Notes: generated by a model from the letters alone, not told the origin. Positions 17,666 to 26,687 are shown, numbered from the stretch's first letter. The stretch: 64,000 bases of DNA from Streptomyces griseocarneus (GCA_003674045.1 PENC01000002.1:372001-436000); one strand, 5' to 3'. Program-made: numbers and translations.

Positions 17666-19612
17666 GTGGAGCAGCAAGCGACAGCCCCCCGGCCGATCCC
17701 GCCCGTCGACGTGGAGCAGGCGGAAGCCGCGCTCATCGAGCACTACCCCCGCCTCGTACGGCTGGGCTATCTCGTACTGCCGCCCACGCTGGGCCGCAAC
17801 CGCCGTGTGCTGACGGCCCACTCCCTGGTCCAGCGCGCGCTGCCGCGCAACAGGGTCGCCACCTCGGAGCTCTCCGGTCTCGCCGTGCCGGCCCCGCGCG
17901 GGCCGAACGGCTCACCGGCCGACCCGGGCTACGCGTACGTACGGCAGCGGGTCCTCAAGGCCGCGCTGGAGGCGGGGCGGCCGCGCGGGCGGTGGCAGCT
18001 GCCGAAGCCGGGCCAGTTGCCCCCGCTGCTGCCGCAGGTGTGGGGGCTGCGGCTGTTCCCGCGCTCGGGCGGTGCCGACGAACTCGCCCTGGACCAGGCG
18101 CTGGCAGCCCTGTCCGGCCCGGCCCGGGCCGCGTATGTGCTGCGCGCCCTGGAGCTGCCGTCCGAGCGGGATGTCCGCCGGGTGCTCGCGGCCGCGGGGG
18201 TCGAGGCGCCGGACGCGGCGCTGGCCGAGGCCGCGGGGCTGCGGGCGCCCGCGGGCAGCCGTGACGTGTCGCTGCTGGAGTCGATGGAGTTCGACCCCTG
18301 TTCTCTCCAGGCCCGGCCGACGGACCTGATGCGGCGCCGCCAGCACGCCCGCGCCGCGCTCGCGGGCACCGCGGCGGTGGCCGTGTGCGCGGCGCTGCTG
18401 GGTCTGCCGGGCGGTGGCTGGGGCCCGGACGGGGCCGCCGCCCCGCCGTACGCGCAGAACGCGGCCGCCCAACAGGCGCTGGACCCGGCGAGGTTGACCA
18501 AGGCGGCGGACGGGGCCTGGAAGAGCGCGGACCGCGCGGGCTTCGCGGTCTGGCCCGCGCGCGGGAACCGCACCGGTGACCAGGAGCTGCTGCGCCGGGC
18601 CCTCGCGGTGTGGGCGCGCCCGGGCGGCAGCGTGCGGGTGACGTCCACCCCCGGCACCGCCACCGGCCCGGCCGCGGGCCCGCCGCAGCTGCTCTACGCG
18701 GGCGAGGTCGGCCAGGCCGCGGTCGTGGTGCTGTACGACGGGCTGCGGCTGGTGCGCTACGCGGAGGCGAGGAACGGCGACACCGGCGGCGCGGCCCTGG
18801 ACTTCGCCCGCGCGGACGCCTCGGACGCGGATTCCGCGACCGCCGTCGTCGTCGGCCGGGCCGACAGCGACGTCCGCTATCTGACGGCCCCTTGGGTGAC
18901 CGACGTGACCGTACGGGATCTCCTCAAGCCCGGCGACGGCGGGCGCCCCCTGCACACCGGCGCCGACGGCGTGACCGACCCGACGATCAGCCCCGCGGCG
19001 GCGGGCACCTGCGAGAGCTGGCCCGCACTGCAGATGGGCGGGCGGCTGGTGACCGATCTCGGGGAGCTCGCCCCGGTCCGGCTCACCACGGGCGGCCCCG
19101 GCGCGCGGCACGACGTCACGGCCCCGGCGGCCCGCGCCGACTGGGCGCACACCGCCTGTCACCTCCAGACCATGCGCGGGCAGGGCGTGCGCTCGGTGAA
19201 CTCCTGGCTCTTCGCGTCCCAGCCGCTGCCGGGCGGCGGCGCGGCGGGCAGCGCCGAGTGGCTGTGCACCCGGGCGGAGACCTGGCGGGGCACCGGCAGC
19301 CGGGTGCTCGCCCTCTTCCAGGTGCCGGGGGCCCGGCAGGGCGCGCCGGGCGCGTCCGTCGCCCGCGCCGACGACTCCCCCGCGTGCGGTGCCCACGACC
19401 CGCACGCCCTCGCGGGCGCGCTGTGGAAGTCGCCCGGCGGCACCTGGTACGCGCTCGCGGCGGGCAGCGACGACGTCGAGTCGATCACGGCGACCGGCGC
19501 GGTGCAGGCCACCTCGCCCGGACGGCTGCTCTCCGCCCCGGCGAAGCCCGGGGCCCGCACCCAGCTCAGCGCGCGCCTGGCGGACGGGACGAAGCTGGCG
19601 GCCATCCAGTGA
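17666..19612 (+). CDS. membrane protein with degenerate sigma-like N-terminal domain
   Basis: This 648-residue protein starts at a GTG without a ribosome site, directly after a long hairpin. Residues 1-220 resemble a worn ECF-sigma layout: IEHYPRLVRLGYLVLPPTLG, then ALAALSGPARAAYVLRALEL and SERDVRRVLAAAG, reminiscent of regions 2 and 4. One membrane helix follows at about 230-250 (ALAGTAAVAVCAALLGLPGG). The rest is a roughly 400-residue predicted outside domain rich in Gly/Ala, with Cys residues. No known domain is recognised there. The sigma resemblance is inference by eye. Confidence 0.65.
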   Translation: MEQQATAPRPIPPVDVEQAEAALIEHYPRLVRLGYLVLPPTLGRNRRVLTAHSLVQRALPRNRVATSELSGLAVPAPRGPNGSPADPGYAYVRQRVLKAALEAGRPRGRWQLPKPGQLPPLLPQVWGLRLFPRSGGADELALDQALAALSGPARAAYVLRALELPSERDVRRVLAAAGVEAPDAALAEAAGLRAPAGSRDVSLLESMEFDPCSLQARPTDLMRRRQHARAALAGTAAVAVCAALLGLPGGGWGPDGAAAPPYAQNAAAQQALDPARLTKAADGAWKSADRAGFAVWPARGNRTGDQELLRRALAVWARPGGSVRVTSTPGTATGPAAGPPQLLYAGEVGQAAVVVLYDGLRLVRYAEARNGDTGGAALDFARADASDADSATAVVVGRADSDVRYLTAPWVTDVTVRDLLKPGDGGRPLHTGADGVTDPTISPAAAGTCESWPALQMGGRLVTDLGELAPVRLTTGGPGARHDVTAPAARADWAHTACHLQTMRGQGVRSVNSWLFASQPLPGGGAAGSAEWLCTRAETWRGTGSRVLALFQVPGARQGAPGASVARADDSPACGAHDPHALAGALWKSPGGTWYALAAGSDDVESITATGAVQATSPGRLLSAPAKPGARTQLSARLADGTKLAAIQ

Positions 19613-19625
19613 CCGGCCCCCGATG

Positions 19626-19637
19626 AACAGTTCTGTT
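19626..19637. promoter_or_regulatory. 12-bp palindrome before TetR gene
   Basis: AACAG-tt-CTGTT is a perfect inverted repeat 66 bases before the TetR-family start. It is a candidate autoregulatory operator. It is short, so chance is possible. An ATTAGTAT sequence just before the start could be a -10 of a nearly leaderless message. Confidence 0.4.
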
Positions 19638-19702
19638 TAGTCGTCAACATCGCCTGAAAAACGGGATGATGGTCGCGATCACCCCACCTGTCGCACATTA
19701 GT

Positions 19703-20410
19703 ATGACCGCCATGACGAACGGGGTACGCCGCAGGATGGGTGTCGAGCAGCGACGCGAGCAGTTGATCGCGGTCGCCCTCGAGCTGTTCAGCCATCGCTG
19801 CCCCGACGACGTCTCCGTCGACGACATCGCAGCGGCGGCCGGGATATCCCGGCCGCTCGTCTATCACTACTTCCCCGGCAAGCAGAGCCTCTACGAGGCG
19901 GCCCTGCGCCGCGCGGCGGACGACCTCGCCGCTCTTCTGGCCGAGCCCCAGGAGGGCCCGCTGGGCGTGCGGCTGACGCGGGCGATGAGCAGGTTCTTCG
20001 ACTTCGTCGAGGAGCACGGCACGGGCTTCTCGGCCCTGATGCGCGGCGGCCCGGCGGCGGGCCCGGGCACGACGTACGCGGTCATCGACGGGGTGCGCCG
20101 GGCGGCGTACGAGGAGGTGCTGGCCCATCTGGCTGTACGGGACCCGTCCCCGCGGCTGGAGCTCGCCGTCCGCTCCTGGATCTCCCTCGCCGAGACCACG
20201 GCCCTGCTCTGGCTCGACGGCCGCCGCATCCCGCGCGACGAGCTGGAGCACCAGCTCGTGCACGCCTTCGCCGCGCTCACGGCGGTGGGCGCGCCCTACG
20301 ACCCGGACATGGCGGAGATCCTCTGCCGCATCCTGGCCGACGAACCGCCCGGGGGGCCGCTGCTGGACCTGGTCGCCCGGCTCTCGGCGGTGCTGCCGCA
20401 GGCGTCCTGA
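19703..20410 (+). CDS. TetR-family transcriptional regulator
   Basis: The 235-residue protein has a TetR N-terminal DNA-binding domain: RREQLIAVALELFSHRC, DDIAAAAGISRPLVYHYF, then PGKQSLYEAALRRAADDL. The remaining helices form the ligand-binding and dimer part. Either the ATG at 19703 or the one at 19712 could be the start; neither has a clear ribosome site. No obvious target operon is adjacent, because the gene runs convergently into the double-HTH regulator with only seven bases between stops. The ligand is unknown. Confidence 0.88.
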   Translation: MTAMTNGVRRRMGVEQRREQLIAVALELFSHRCPDDVSVDDIAAAAGISRPLVYHYFPGKQSLYEAALRRAADDLAALLAEPQEGPLGVRLTRAMSRFFDFVEEHGTGFSALMRGGPAAGPGTTYAVIDGVRRAAYEEVLAHLAVRDPSPRLELAVRSWISLAETTALLWLDGRRIPRDELEHQLVHAFAALTAVGAPYDPDMAEILCRILADEPPGGPLLDLVARLSAVLPQAS

Positions 20411-20417
20411 CGGTCCG

Positions 20418-21521
20418 CTACGCCGTCGCCGCCCGGCGGGGCTTACGCCGCCCGGGACGGGCCGCCGCCGAGGGGTGGTGGGCGAGGGAGGGCACTCCGG
20501 CCCGCGGATAAAGGCACGCGTACATCCGGAAGTCGGCACGGATCACACCGCGGCCGCGACGGCTGAGGACGAAGGCGCTGCCGTCCGTGCGGACGAGGTA
20601 GTCGGCGAAGGACCGGTCGAGGAGGGCGTCCCAGATCTCGTACTCCTCCAGCGCGCGGGCCAGGGTGACCCCCTCCGGGCCGGCGTCCGCCAGGGCGACC
20701 ATGGCCCGCCACTGCTTCGCGGGCATGGCCTCCGTGAGGAAGGCGGTGAGCCGGTCGGCCGAGCGGGCCGGGGCCGTCTCCAGCAGGACGGTGATCCTCC
20801 GGCGCCGCTCGTCCGCCTGCTCGGCGGCGCGCTCGGTCTGTGCATAGGCCGCTTCGAGCCTCGCGACGCCCCGGTCCTTCAGCAGCTTGCGGAACCGGGC
20901 CAGCTCATGGTTGACAAGGCGGCAGATGACGGTGGGGGCCCGCTGGACGAGGCCGGCGATCGTGAGCAGTCCGGGGTCGTCGACCTCGACCACGGCCGGG
21001 ATGTGCTGCTCGTGCGCCCGCTTGAAGATCTCCGTCAACTGGTCGGTGACCTGGGCGCGCCGGGCGATGGCCACGGGGTGGTGGTGCAGCGCGCGGTCGA
21101 TGTCGGCACGCTTGACCCGGAGGTGGCCCGCGAGCAGACGGCGGAGGTTGCCGTCGTCACGGGCGGGGAGCCGGGCGAGCCGCTCGACGTCCCGGTATGT
21201 GGTGCGACTCACACCGACGCCCTCGGCGAGTTCGGCGGCGGTCAGCCCCGCTTGCACCCGTAAGTCCCGTATGGACGGGTAGCAGGTGTCGGAGGCCGAC
21301 AGCAACGACGGGGACACCCCGAACACATCGGCCAGTTGCACGATGCGCCCCGGCTCGGGGACGGAGCGCCGTCTTTCGTAGGAGAGGATCCGCGCTTTGG
21401 ACGTACCCACTCTGGCACCGAGTGCCGCGGCGCTGAGCAGACGCCCGTCGACCGGGCGGGTGGTGCGCAGCTTCCGCAGGGCACTTCCGTCGAAGTCCGC
21501 ACTACCACGTGCCACTGACAT
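20418..21521 (-). CDS. double XRE-type HTH regulator
   Basis: The 367-residue protein appears to carry two tandem HTH_3/XRE-like regions: LLSAAALGARVGTSKARILS at about residues 28-47, and LTAAELAEGVGVSRTTYRDV at about 93-112. A long, Arg-rich helical C-terminal part has no recognised domain. The ATG at 21521 is preceded by GAGGGGGAG. The upstream region holds two strong palindromes (21587-21612 and 21666-21681), good candidates for autoregulation. It lies next to a small-ORF region on the same strand. Domain assignment is by motif only. Confidence 0.78.
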   Translation of the reverse strand: MSVARGSADFDGSALRKLRTTRPVDGRLLSAAALGARVGTSKARILSYERRRSVPEPGRIVQLADVFGVSPSLLSASDTCYPSIRDLRVQAGLTAAELAEGVGVSRTTYRDVERLARLPARDDGNLRRLLAGHLRVKRADIDRALHHHPVAIARRAQVTDQLTEIFKRAHEQHIPAVVEVDDPGLLTIAGLVQRAPTVICRLVNHELARFRKLLKDRGVARLEAAYAQTERAAEQADERRRRITVLLETAPARSADRLTAFLTEAMPAKQWRAMVALADAGPEGVTLARALEEYEIWDALLDRSFADYLVRTDGSAFVLSRRGRGVIRADFRMYACLYPRAGVPSLAHHPSAAARPGRRKPRRAATA

Positions 21522-21586
21522 CTCCCCCTCGCGCGGTCCTCGGACCGGCTTCCCAAGCTATCGCATAGGGTCAGCTTCCTGATGCG

Positions 21587-21612
21587 GTGAGCACCCTTTA
21601 GAGGGTACTCAC
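21587..21612. promoter_or_regulatory. 26-bp near-perfect palindrome, candidate operator
   Basis: GTGAGcACCCT (21587-21597) faces AGGGTaCTCAC (21602-21612) across TTAG, with a single mismatched pair. It lies 66-91 bases upstream of the double-HTH regulator and fits a dimeric repressor site. Confidence 0.62.
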
Positions 21613-21665
21613 CCGCCCTGATCAGGGAGCCTTTCCTGGTACCGTTAAGAGCCATCTCGGTATCA

Positions 21666-21681
21666 CCCTGCACGTGCAGGG
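21666..21681. promoter_or_regulatory. perfect 16-bp palindrome
   Basis: CCCTGCACGTGCAGGG is fully self-complementary. It lies about 145 bp upstream of the double-HTH regulator and about 170 bp beyond the small minus-strand gene. It is a candidate operator or protein-binding site. Confidence 0.55.
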
Positions 21682-21754
21682 CAGTTCAATCTCATGAGTC
21701 GGCCGACGCGGCCGACCGCGAGGGTTCATCCTCGAATACGTACCTGGCACAGCG

Positions 21755-21798
21755 CGATGGACCCGCCTCGGTCGCGAATCCGGAGGACGGGTCCATCG
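21755..21798. terminator. hairpin between small gene and regulator
   Basis: CGATGGACCCG (21755-21765) pairs with CGGGTCCATCG (21788-21798). An inner CCTC/GAGG stem and a 13-base loop extend it. It may be a second terminator for the small minus-strand gene, or part of a structured RNA. Confidence 0.55.
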
Positions 21799-21816
21799 GC
21801 CCGGCTGGGTATCGGC

Positions 21817-21848
21817 CGGTGGGTGAGGGGGCTACCCCTCACCCACCG
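21817..21848 (-). terminator. perfect 14-bp hairpin overlapping the small gene's stop
   Basis: CGGTGGGTGAGGGG (21817-21830) and CCCCTCACCCACCG (21835-21848) pair perfectly around a four-base loop. The stop codon of the 57-residue minus-strand gene lies inside the stem, so the hairpin fits its terminator. Confidence 0.72.
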
Positions 21849-22012
21849 TTGCTGTACAGCTCGAAGAGAATCCGGGCGATCCAGAAGATTGCCTCAAGAA
21901 TCGTCCGGTTCTGCTTCGACAGCAGCCCGACACCGCGGTTCGGCTCCTGGTGGCAGTGGCACCGGGGGACTTCGTCCTCGTCCCGGGCTTCCTGCCGCTC
22001 GGAGTCAGCCAT
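21839..22012 (-). CDS. 57-residue small protein, hydrophobic C-terminus
   Basis: The ATG at 22012 has GAGG at a good distance. The product is MADSERQEARDEDEVP, then a CHCH motif and QEPNRGVGLLSKQ, ending in a hydrophobic or amphipathic helix (RTILEAIFWIARILFELYS). By hand count about five of six codons end in G or C, typical of genes here, although the surrounding DNA is less GC-rich. A perfect hairpin overlaps its stop. The charged head plus hydrophobic helix could suit a membrane-active peptide or toxin, but that is speculation. I do not recognise it. Confidence 0.5.
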   Translation of the reverse strand: MADSERQEARDEDEVPRCHCHQEPNRGVGLLSKQNRTILEAIFWIARILFELYSNGG

Positions 22013-22094
22013 GGCGAACCTCGCTCTCATCCGGGGGCCGGGTCGGTTCGACCCGATCGGAGCCGCTCGGCACCGGCCTGGAGGGGAGCTGGAC

Positions 22095-22247
22095 ATGAGC
22101 TTACCGGCTGTCGCGCCGTCCCTACGCGTTGCACAGGAACTTACCGCTGGAGAAACAAGCACTCAGGGTGATATCCGAATCGGCCACCTTGGACCAACAA
22201 GCGAACATTTAAGGTCACTTACCCAAGGAGCTGTCATCACCCGCTAG
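22095..22247 (+). CDS. possible 50-residue small protein with TTA codons
   Basis: A short frame (MSLPAVAPSLRVAQEL and 34 further residues) begins six bases after GGGGAG, an excellent ribosome site. It contains two TTA codons and many A/T-ending codons, unlike all other genes here. It is divergent from the 57-residue gene, with a GGGTCG-gtt-CGACCC palindrome at 22040-22054 between them. It may be a bldA-dependent small gene, recently acquired DNA, or a fortuitous frame. Its stop lies 20 bases from the end of the convergent pullulanase gene. Confidence 0.3.
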   Translation: MSLPAVAPSLRVAQELTAGETSTQGDIRIGHLGPTSEHLRSLTQGAVITR

Positions 22248-22267
22248 AACGTGGGCATGTTCCCTGC

Positions 22268-24871
22268 TCACTTCGCCCCTTGTCGGAACACCGCGACCGT
22301 CCGCCCCGGCACGGAGAACGTGCCCGAAGTCACCTCATATCCAGAGGTCTTGACCACTGGATCGACACCCCGGGCCTGGACCGGGTGAAGCCCGTAGCGC
22401 CTGCCTGCCAGCTCGCCGACGCGCTGGTCCTGGCGCTGGGGCGTGGCGTTGAGAACGACGACCAAGTCGCCCGCGCGCAAGGTGATCACGCCCGGCGTCT
22501 CGCCCTTGCCGGAGAGCGGGAAAGACAGATCCCGCTGCACGCCGTCCGCACTCACCTGACTGAAGACCGGTTCCGTGGCACGGATACGAAGCACATCACG
22601 ATAGGCGGCCGAGGCCGCCTGGATAGCGGAACAGCCGGGCCGGAGGACCGGATCGGCCAGCAGGGGGCGGGCGTAGGGCCACTTGGCGGCATTGTCGCGG
22701 GCCGGGGGCAGACCGCGGCCGAAGCCGTTGCCGTCGGCGCAGTCCCAGTGGATCGCGTTGAACCAGTCGCCGCTGTCGAAGGAGTTGCGGTCCAGGGACT
22801 TGGAACGCAACAGATCCGTCCCCGCCTGCGAGAGCGCCGGGCCCTGGGAGAGCGTGGCGGTGGCCATGGCCAGGACCTGCATCCGGGCCCGGTCGGCGGC
22901 GGACGTGGAGCGCGGCAGCTTGTAGGCGAGGGCGTCGTAGAGCGTCTCGTTGTCGTGCGCGTCGGCGTAGGCGAGGGCGTCACCGGGCGCCGCGGCGTAG
23001 CCCGCAGGTGCGCCGTTGTAGTCGACATCGGCCCCGCGCACACTGCGGCCGCCGGAGTCCGTGAAGCGATAGCCGGCGAGATTGCCGGTGAGTCCCACCT
23101 TGATGAGGTCCTGGTCGTGCAGCAGGCGGGCACGCTGCTCGTCGGGGGTGCCCTGCGCGGCCTCGTTGGGGTCGGTGAACAGGCCGGACGCGAAGCCCTG
23201 GAGACGCGGATCCGCGTCGAAGGGGCCCCCGCCGCGCACGGCGTCGCGGGCGCGGTCGGAGAAGGTGGCGATGCCGGTGCCCGCCATGTTCCGCTGGGTG
23301 GCCTGGACGAAGCGGGCGTCATCGGCGACCTCGCCGAAGTTCCAGCCCTCGCCGTAGAGGACGATCGCCTTCCCGTCCACGCCGTCCTTCGCCACGGTCA
23401 AGGCGTCGAGAGCCTTGCGTACGGCAAGAATATTGGCCTTGGGATGGTGACCCATGAGATCGAACCGGAAGCCGTCGACCTTGTACTGCTTCGCCCACGT
23501 GACGACGGAATCCACCACGAGCCGCCCCATCATCGCGTGCTCGGGCGCGGTGTTGGCACAGCAAGTGGAGGTGGCGACATCGCCACCGTCGAGCAGCCGA
23601 TGGTAATAACCGGGCACAATCCGGTCGAGCACGGACTTCGGGTCCTGACCGGACGCCGCGGTGTGGTTGTAGACGACGTCCATCACGGTCCGCAGCCCGG
23701 CCCCCGCGAGCCCCTGCACCATCCGCCGGAATTCAAGAGTCCGTCGCGGCCCGTCCGGATCGGAGGCGTAGGAGCCCTCTGGCACGGTGTAGTGCAGCGG
23801 ATCGTAGCCCCAGTTGTACGCGTCCCGGGCCGCGGTCCTGCCCACGCACTCCTGCTGCCGGTCGGAGTCGGCGGGGAACGCGGCGAGATCGCAGGGCGGC
23901 ACGGCCTGATCGGCCCGGCGCTCGGGGACGGTGGCGAAGTCGAAGGCAGGCAACAAGTGGACGTACGAGGCACCCGCGTCGGCGAGCTGCTTCAGCTGAC
24001 GCATGCCCGCGGAGCCCTGATCGGTGAAGGCGAGATACTGCCCCGGGTGCGCCGAGGTCCGGTCCGCGACGGAGAAGTCACGGATGTGCAGCTCCTGGAT
24101 CTGCGCGTCCCGCAGCGGCACGGCCTTCGGCTTGCGCAGCCCGCGCCAGCCGGGCGGCGCGAGCACGGGATCGGCGAGGTCGGTGACCACGCTGCGCGCG
24201 GAATCAGCGGTGAGGGCGGTGGAGTAAGGATCAGTGACCCGATTGGTGACGACCCGCCCGACACTCGGCGCCCAGACGGTGACGGCGTACCGGTAGCTCT
24301 TCCCCTGCCACCCGCGCGGCCCGGAGACGCTCCAGACACCACTGGCATCGTCACGTCGCATGGGTACGGTGCGGCCGTCGATGTCCAGCGCGACGGTACG
24401 TGCCGTGGGCGCCCAGACGGAGAGCGTGGGCCGACCGTGCTCGAACACGGGCCCGAGCTTCTTGCCCGCGGCGGCACCGGCATAGAGGTCATCGAGCACC
24501 CCGGGTATCTGCACACCGGTGACAATCCCGCCGGCTTCCGCAGTGACGGGACCTCTGAGAATCTCGCCCTCCCGGCCACGGGCGCCCACGGCGAAGGCGT
24601 CGTACCCCGCCGCGGCGAGATGCGGATACCTCGCCCGCTGCGCGGCGCTCAGCCCTCCGGGGCGGCGGACGAGTGTCAGGGTGCCGCCGTCGTGGACGAG
24701 GTGATGGGGGTGGTCGGGCACGCCGAGGTCTTTGGGCCAGGCGAGGGTGTCCCGGTCGATCCACTGAACGCGGGCGTCTTGGGGGTGCGGGGTTTGTGCG
24801 GAGGCGCTACCGCCGGGTGAGACCAGGGGGAGCAGCAGGCTTGCCGTGAGGATGGCCGCGAGGCGGCGCAT
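22268..24871 (-). CDS. secreted pullulanase-type GH13 debranching enzyme
   Basis: The start at 24871 (MRRLAAILTASLLLPLVSPG) has AGGAGA upstream; longer open sequence beyond it belongs to a repeat element. A Sec signal peptide precedes an N-terminal beta domain (SVWAPTARTVALDIDG), then the GH13 barrel: VMDVVYNHT, DGFRFDLMGHH (nucleophile Asp), YGEGWNFGE (acid/base Glu) and YADAHDNETLYD. Features such as YNWGYDPLHY and NSFDSGDWFNAIHWD are typical of pullulanases. The 867-residue product should cut alpha-1,6 branches outside the cell and feed maltodextrins to MalEFG. It lies downstream of the amylase gene on the same strand. Confidence 0.93.
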   Translation of the reverse strand: MRRLAAILTASLLLPLVSPGGSASAQTPHPQDARVQWIDRDTLAWPKDLGVPDHPHHLVHDGGTLTLVRRPGGLSAAQRARYPHLAAAGYDAFAVGARGREGEILRGPVTAEAGGIVTGVQIPGVLDDLYAGAAAGKKLGPVFEHGRPTLSVWAPTARTVALDIDGRTVPMRRDDASGVWSVSGPRGWQGKSYRYAVTVWAPSVGRVVTNRVTDPYSTALTADSARSVVTDLADPVLAPPGWRGLRKPKAVPLRDAQIQELHIRDFSVADRTSAHPGQYLAFTDQGSAGMRQLKQLADAGASYVHLLPAFDFATVPERRADQAVPPCDLAAFPADSDRQQECVGRTAARDAYNWGYDPLHYTVPEGSYASDPDGPRRTLEFRRMVQGLAGAGLRTVMDVVYNHTAASGQDPKSVLDRIVPGYYHRLLDGGDVATSTCCANTAPEHAMMGRLVVDSVVTWAKQYKVDGFRFDLMGHHPKANILAVRKALDALTVAKDGVDGKAIVLYGEGWNFGEVADDARFVQATQRNMAGTGIATFSDRARDAVRGGGPFDADPRLQGFASGLFTDPNEAAQGTPDEQRARLLHDQDLIKVGLTGNLAGYRFTDSGGRSVRGADVDYNGAPAGYAAAPGDALAYADAHDNETLYDALAYKLPRSTSAADRARMQVLAMATATLSQGPALSQAGTDLLRSKSLDRNSFDSGDWFNAIHWDCADGNGFGRGLPPARDNAAKWPYARPLLADPVLRPGCSAIQAASAAYRDVLRIRATEPVFSQVSADGVQRDLSFPLSGKGETPGVITLRAGDLVVVLNATPQRQDQRVGELAGRRYGLHPVQARGVDPVVKTSGYEVTSGTFSVPGRTVAVFRQGAK

Positions 24872-24897
24872 TGTCTTCTCCTTCCGAGAACACTTGA

Positions 24898-25050
24898 GCA
24901 CCCACCGGGGCTCCGCCAGGGGCTGCGCCCCTGGGCCCCGTTCCTTGTGCGGGTCCGTGGTCCGGTTGCGCCTGCCGGGGTGCGTCTTGCGCTCCGCGCG
25001 CGGCTGCGGCCCGGTGGGGGCTGGTCGCGCAGTTCCCCGCGCCCCTGACG
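24898..25050 (-). repeat. dispersed element copy, inverted (R4)
   Basis: On the minus strand the core runs from about 25045 to 25016, with GCCCC-gtca-GGGGC before it and GACCAGCCCCCACCGG after it, then CGCAGCCGCGCG and a GCACCCCGGCAGGCG tail. It lies in the 587-bp gap between the amylase stop and the pullulanase start, together with R5. The rest of that gap shows only the pullulanase ribosome site. Confidence 0.8.
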
Positions 25051-25194
25051 GGGCACGCCCGACCGACTGCGGAGGGGGCGGGGCCGGAGGGCGGGTTCTG
25101 GAACGACGGTGCATGAATCACGGCACCCAACACCCATCACGGTGAACGCACCGCGTTCCAGGTTCCGGCCGGAGGCCACGCCCCCGGCCCACCA

Positions 25195-25274
25195 ACCACC
25201 CAGGGGCGCGGGGCTGTGACATTGTGCGGCTCCGCCGCGCGGGCGCGCCCAGCCCAACACAACCCGCAGACGAG
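25195..25274 (+). repeat. dispersed element, variant copy (R5)
   Basis: GGGGCGCGGGG at 25203 is followed by CTGTGACATTGTGCGG and TCCGCCGCGCGGGCGCG and AGCCC, the same variant core as R1 at 2517. It is immediately downstream of the amylase gene (minus strand) and is oriented opposite to R4. Confidence 0.68.
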
Positions 25275-26687
25275 CTAACCGCAGGACGAAGCCCCCGCAT
25301 AAAGCGCCAACGCCGTATTCGCCGCAACCGTCGCCGTGAAACGGCCGGCCCCGTCCACCGTCACCCTCCGCCCGCTCTGGACGTCGCAGTAGGAACCGGA
25401 AGCCAACGACGTCTGGAAGGTACGGTTCACCGCGAACCCCTCGTGGTTCACGACCGCATAGCCCCGGCTCCCCCGCCCGAAGGCGATCGCCTGGTACCCG
25501 TTGTCCCACCAGTCCGAGACCGGTTCGCCGCGCGCCGCATTGCGGAATCCCACCATCGCCCGGATCTCGGGCCAGTCGTGCTGGCACTTCCAGCTGTCCT
25601 GCCAACACGCCGCAACCGCACCACCACCCGGCGGCCCCGCGTCACGATCCGTGAACTCGTACCCCGAGTGGACGTCAGGCGACCCGTACGGCCACGCGAG
25701 CATGAAGACATGGGCCAGCGTGTAGTCCGCGCCGTCCTTGTAGGTCAGGGTGTCACCACTCCGCTCCGTGTCGTGGTTGTCGACGAAGACAGACGCCTGC
25801 CCGCTCGGCAGATAACCCCACCCCTCCCCGTAGTTGCGCAGATACGCCAGCCGTTCCCGCTGGAAGACCCGCTTCAGATCCCACCCGTAGCGGAACTCCT
25901 GGACGTCCCCGTTGCGTACGTACTCCTCGGGCTGGACCGCCTCGCCGGCGCCGTAGATGGTCTCCTGCTTCCAGTAGACGTCGGGCCGGCTCAGCCGGGA
26001 CTTCACCGCCGCCAGATCCTCGGCGGCCATGTGCTTCGCCGCGTCGATACGGAAGCCGTCCACACCCAGCGACAGCAGGTCGTTCAAGTACCCCGCCAGG
26101 CGGTCACGGACCCGATCGCTGCCGGTGTCCAGATCCGCGAGCCCGACGAGTTCACAGTTCTGCACATCCGAACGGTCGGCGTAGTTGCTCACGGGCTTGC
26201 GGCAGGCATGGAAGTCGCGGTCCTCGTACGTCCCCGGGTAGGCGTACTTCGTATACGGCGTGCCGCCCGTGCCGGTGCCGTTCCCGGCGGACATGTGGTT
26301 GACGACGGCGTCGACGACGACCTTGACGCCCGCGCGATGGCAGGCGGTGACCATGTCCGCGAAGGCCGTACGGTCGCCGAGCCGGCCCGCGACGCGGTAG
26401 CCGACGGGCTGGTAGGAGGTCCACCACTGCGGGCCCTGGATGTGTTCCTGCGGCGGTGACACCTGGACGTAGCCGTAGCCGGCGGGGCCGAGCGCGCGGC
26501 CGCACTCCTTCGCGACCGCGTCGTAGCGCCACTCGAAGAGGACGGCGGTGACGTCCTTGCCGTCGGAGCTGGGCGCGCTCGCCCGCGCCTGCGGGGTGCC
26601 GAGCGCGGCGCACGCCACGAGGGCGACCCCGGCGGCCAGGGTTCTTCGGACGATTCCAGGTGTTCCGGGTATGGCGGCACAGGCCAT
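25275..26687 (-). CDS. secreted alpha-amylase (GH13)
   Basis: The start at 26687 follows GGAG. The 470-residue product has a signal peptide ending near ARASA, then the catalytic GH13 domain: [22 protein letters not shown] (nucleophile Asp), [11 protein letters not shown] (acid/base Glu) and [13 protein letters not shown] (transition-state Asp). A C-terminal beta domain ends [10 protein letters not shown]; there is no starch-binding domain of the CBM20 type. It resembles Streptomyces extracellular alpha-amylases. It is divergent from malE, sharing a 314-bp region with CTTGC/GCAAG repeats, so MalR control is likely. Confidence 0.95.
   Translation of the reverse strand: MACAAIPGTPGIVRRTLAAGVALVACAALGTPQARASAPSSDGKDVTAVLFEWRYDAVAKECGRALGPAGYGYVQVSPPQEHIQGPQWWTSYQPVGYRVAGRLGDRTAFADMVTACHRAGVKVVVDAVVNHMSAGNGTGTGGTPYTKYAYPGTYEDRDFHACRKPVSNYADRSDVQNCELVGLADLDTGSDRVRDRLAGYLNDLLSLGVDGFRIDAAKHMAAEDLAAVKSRLSRPDVYWKQETIYGAGEAVQPEEYVRNGDVQEFRYGWDLKRVFQRERLAYLRNYGEGWGYLPSGQASVFVDNHDTERSGDTLTYKDGADYTLAHVFMLAWPYGSPDVHSGYEFTDRDAGPPGGGAVAACWQDSWKCQHDWPEIRAMVGFRNAARGEPVSDWWDNGYQAIAFGRGSRGYAVVNHEGFAVNRTFQTSLASGSYCDVQSGRRVTVDGAGRFTATVAANTALALYAGASSCG

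Noticed and set aside
21755..21848. tRNA-like or riboswitch-like RNA
   Set aside because: The hairpins do not form a cloverleaf and no CCA-type end or known riboswitch core is visible. They fit terminators better.
24872..25114. Upstream extension of the pullulanase frame
   Set aside because: The extra 81 codons translate the dispersed element and would precede the signal peptide. The ATG at 24871 has an AGGAGA site and a normal Sec signal.
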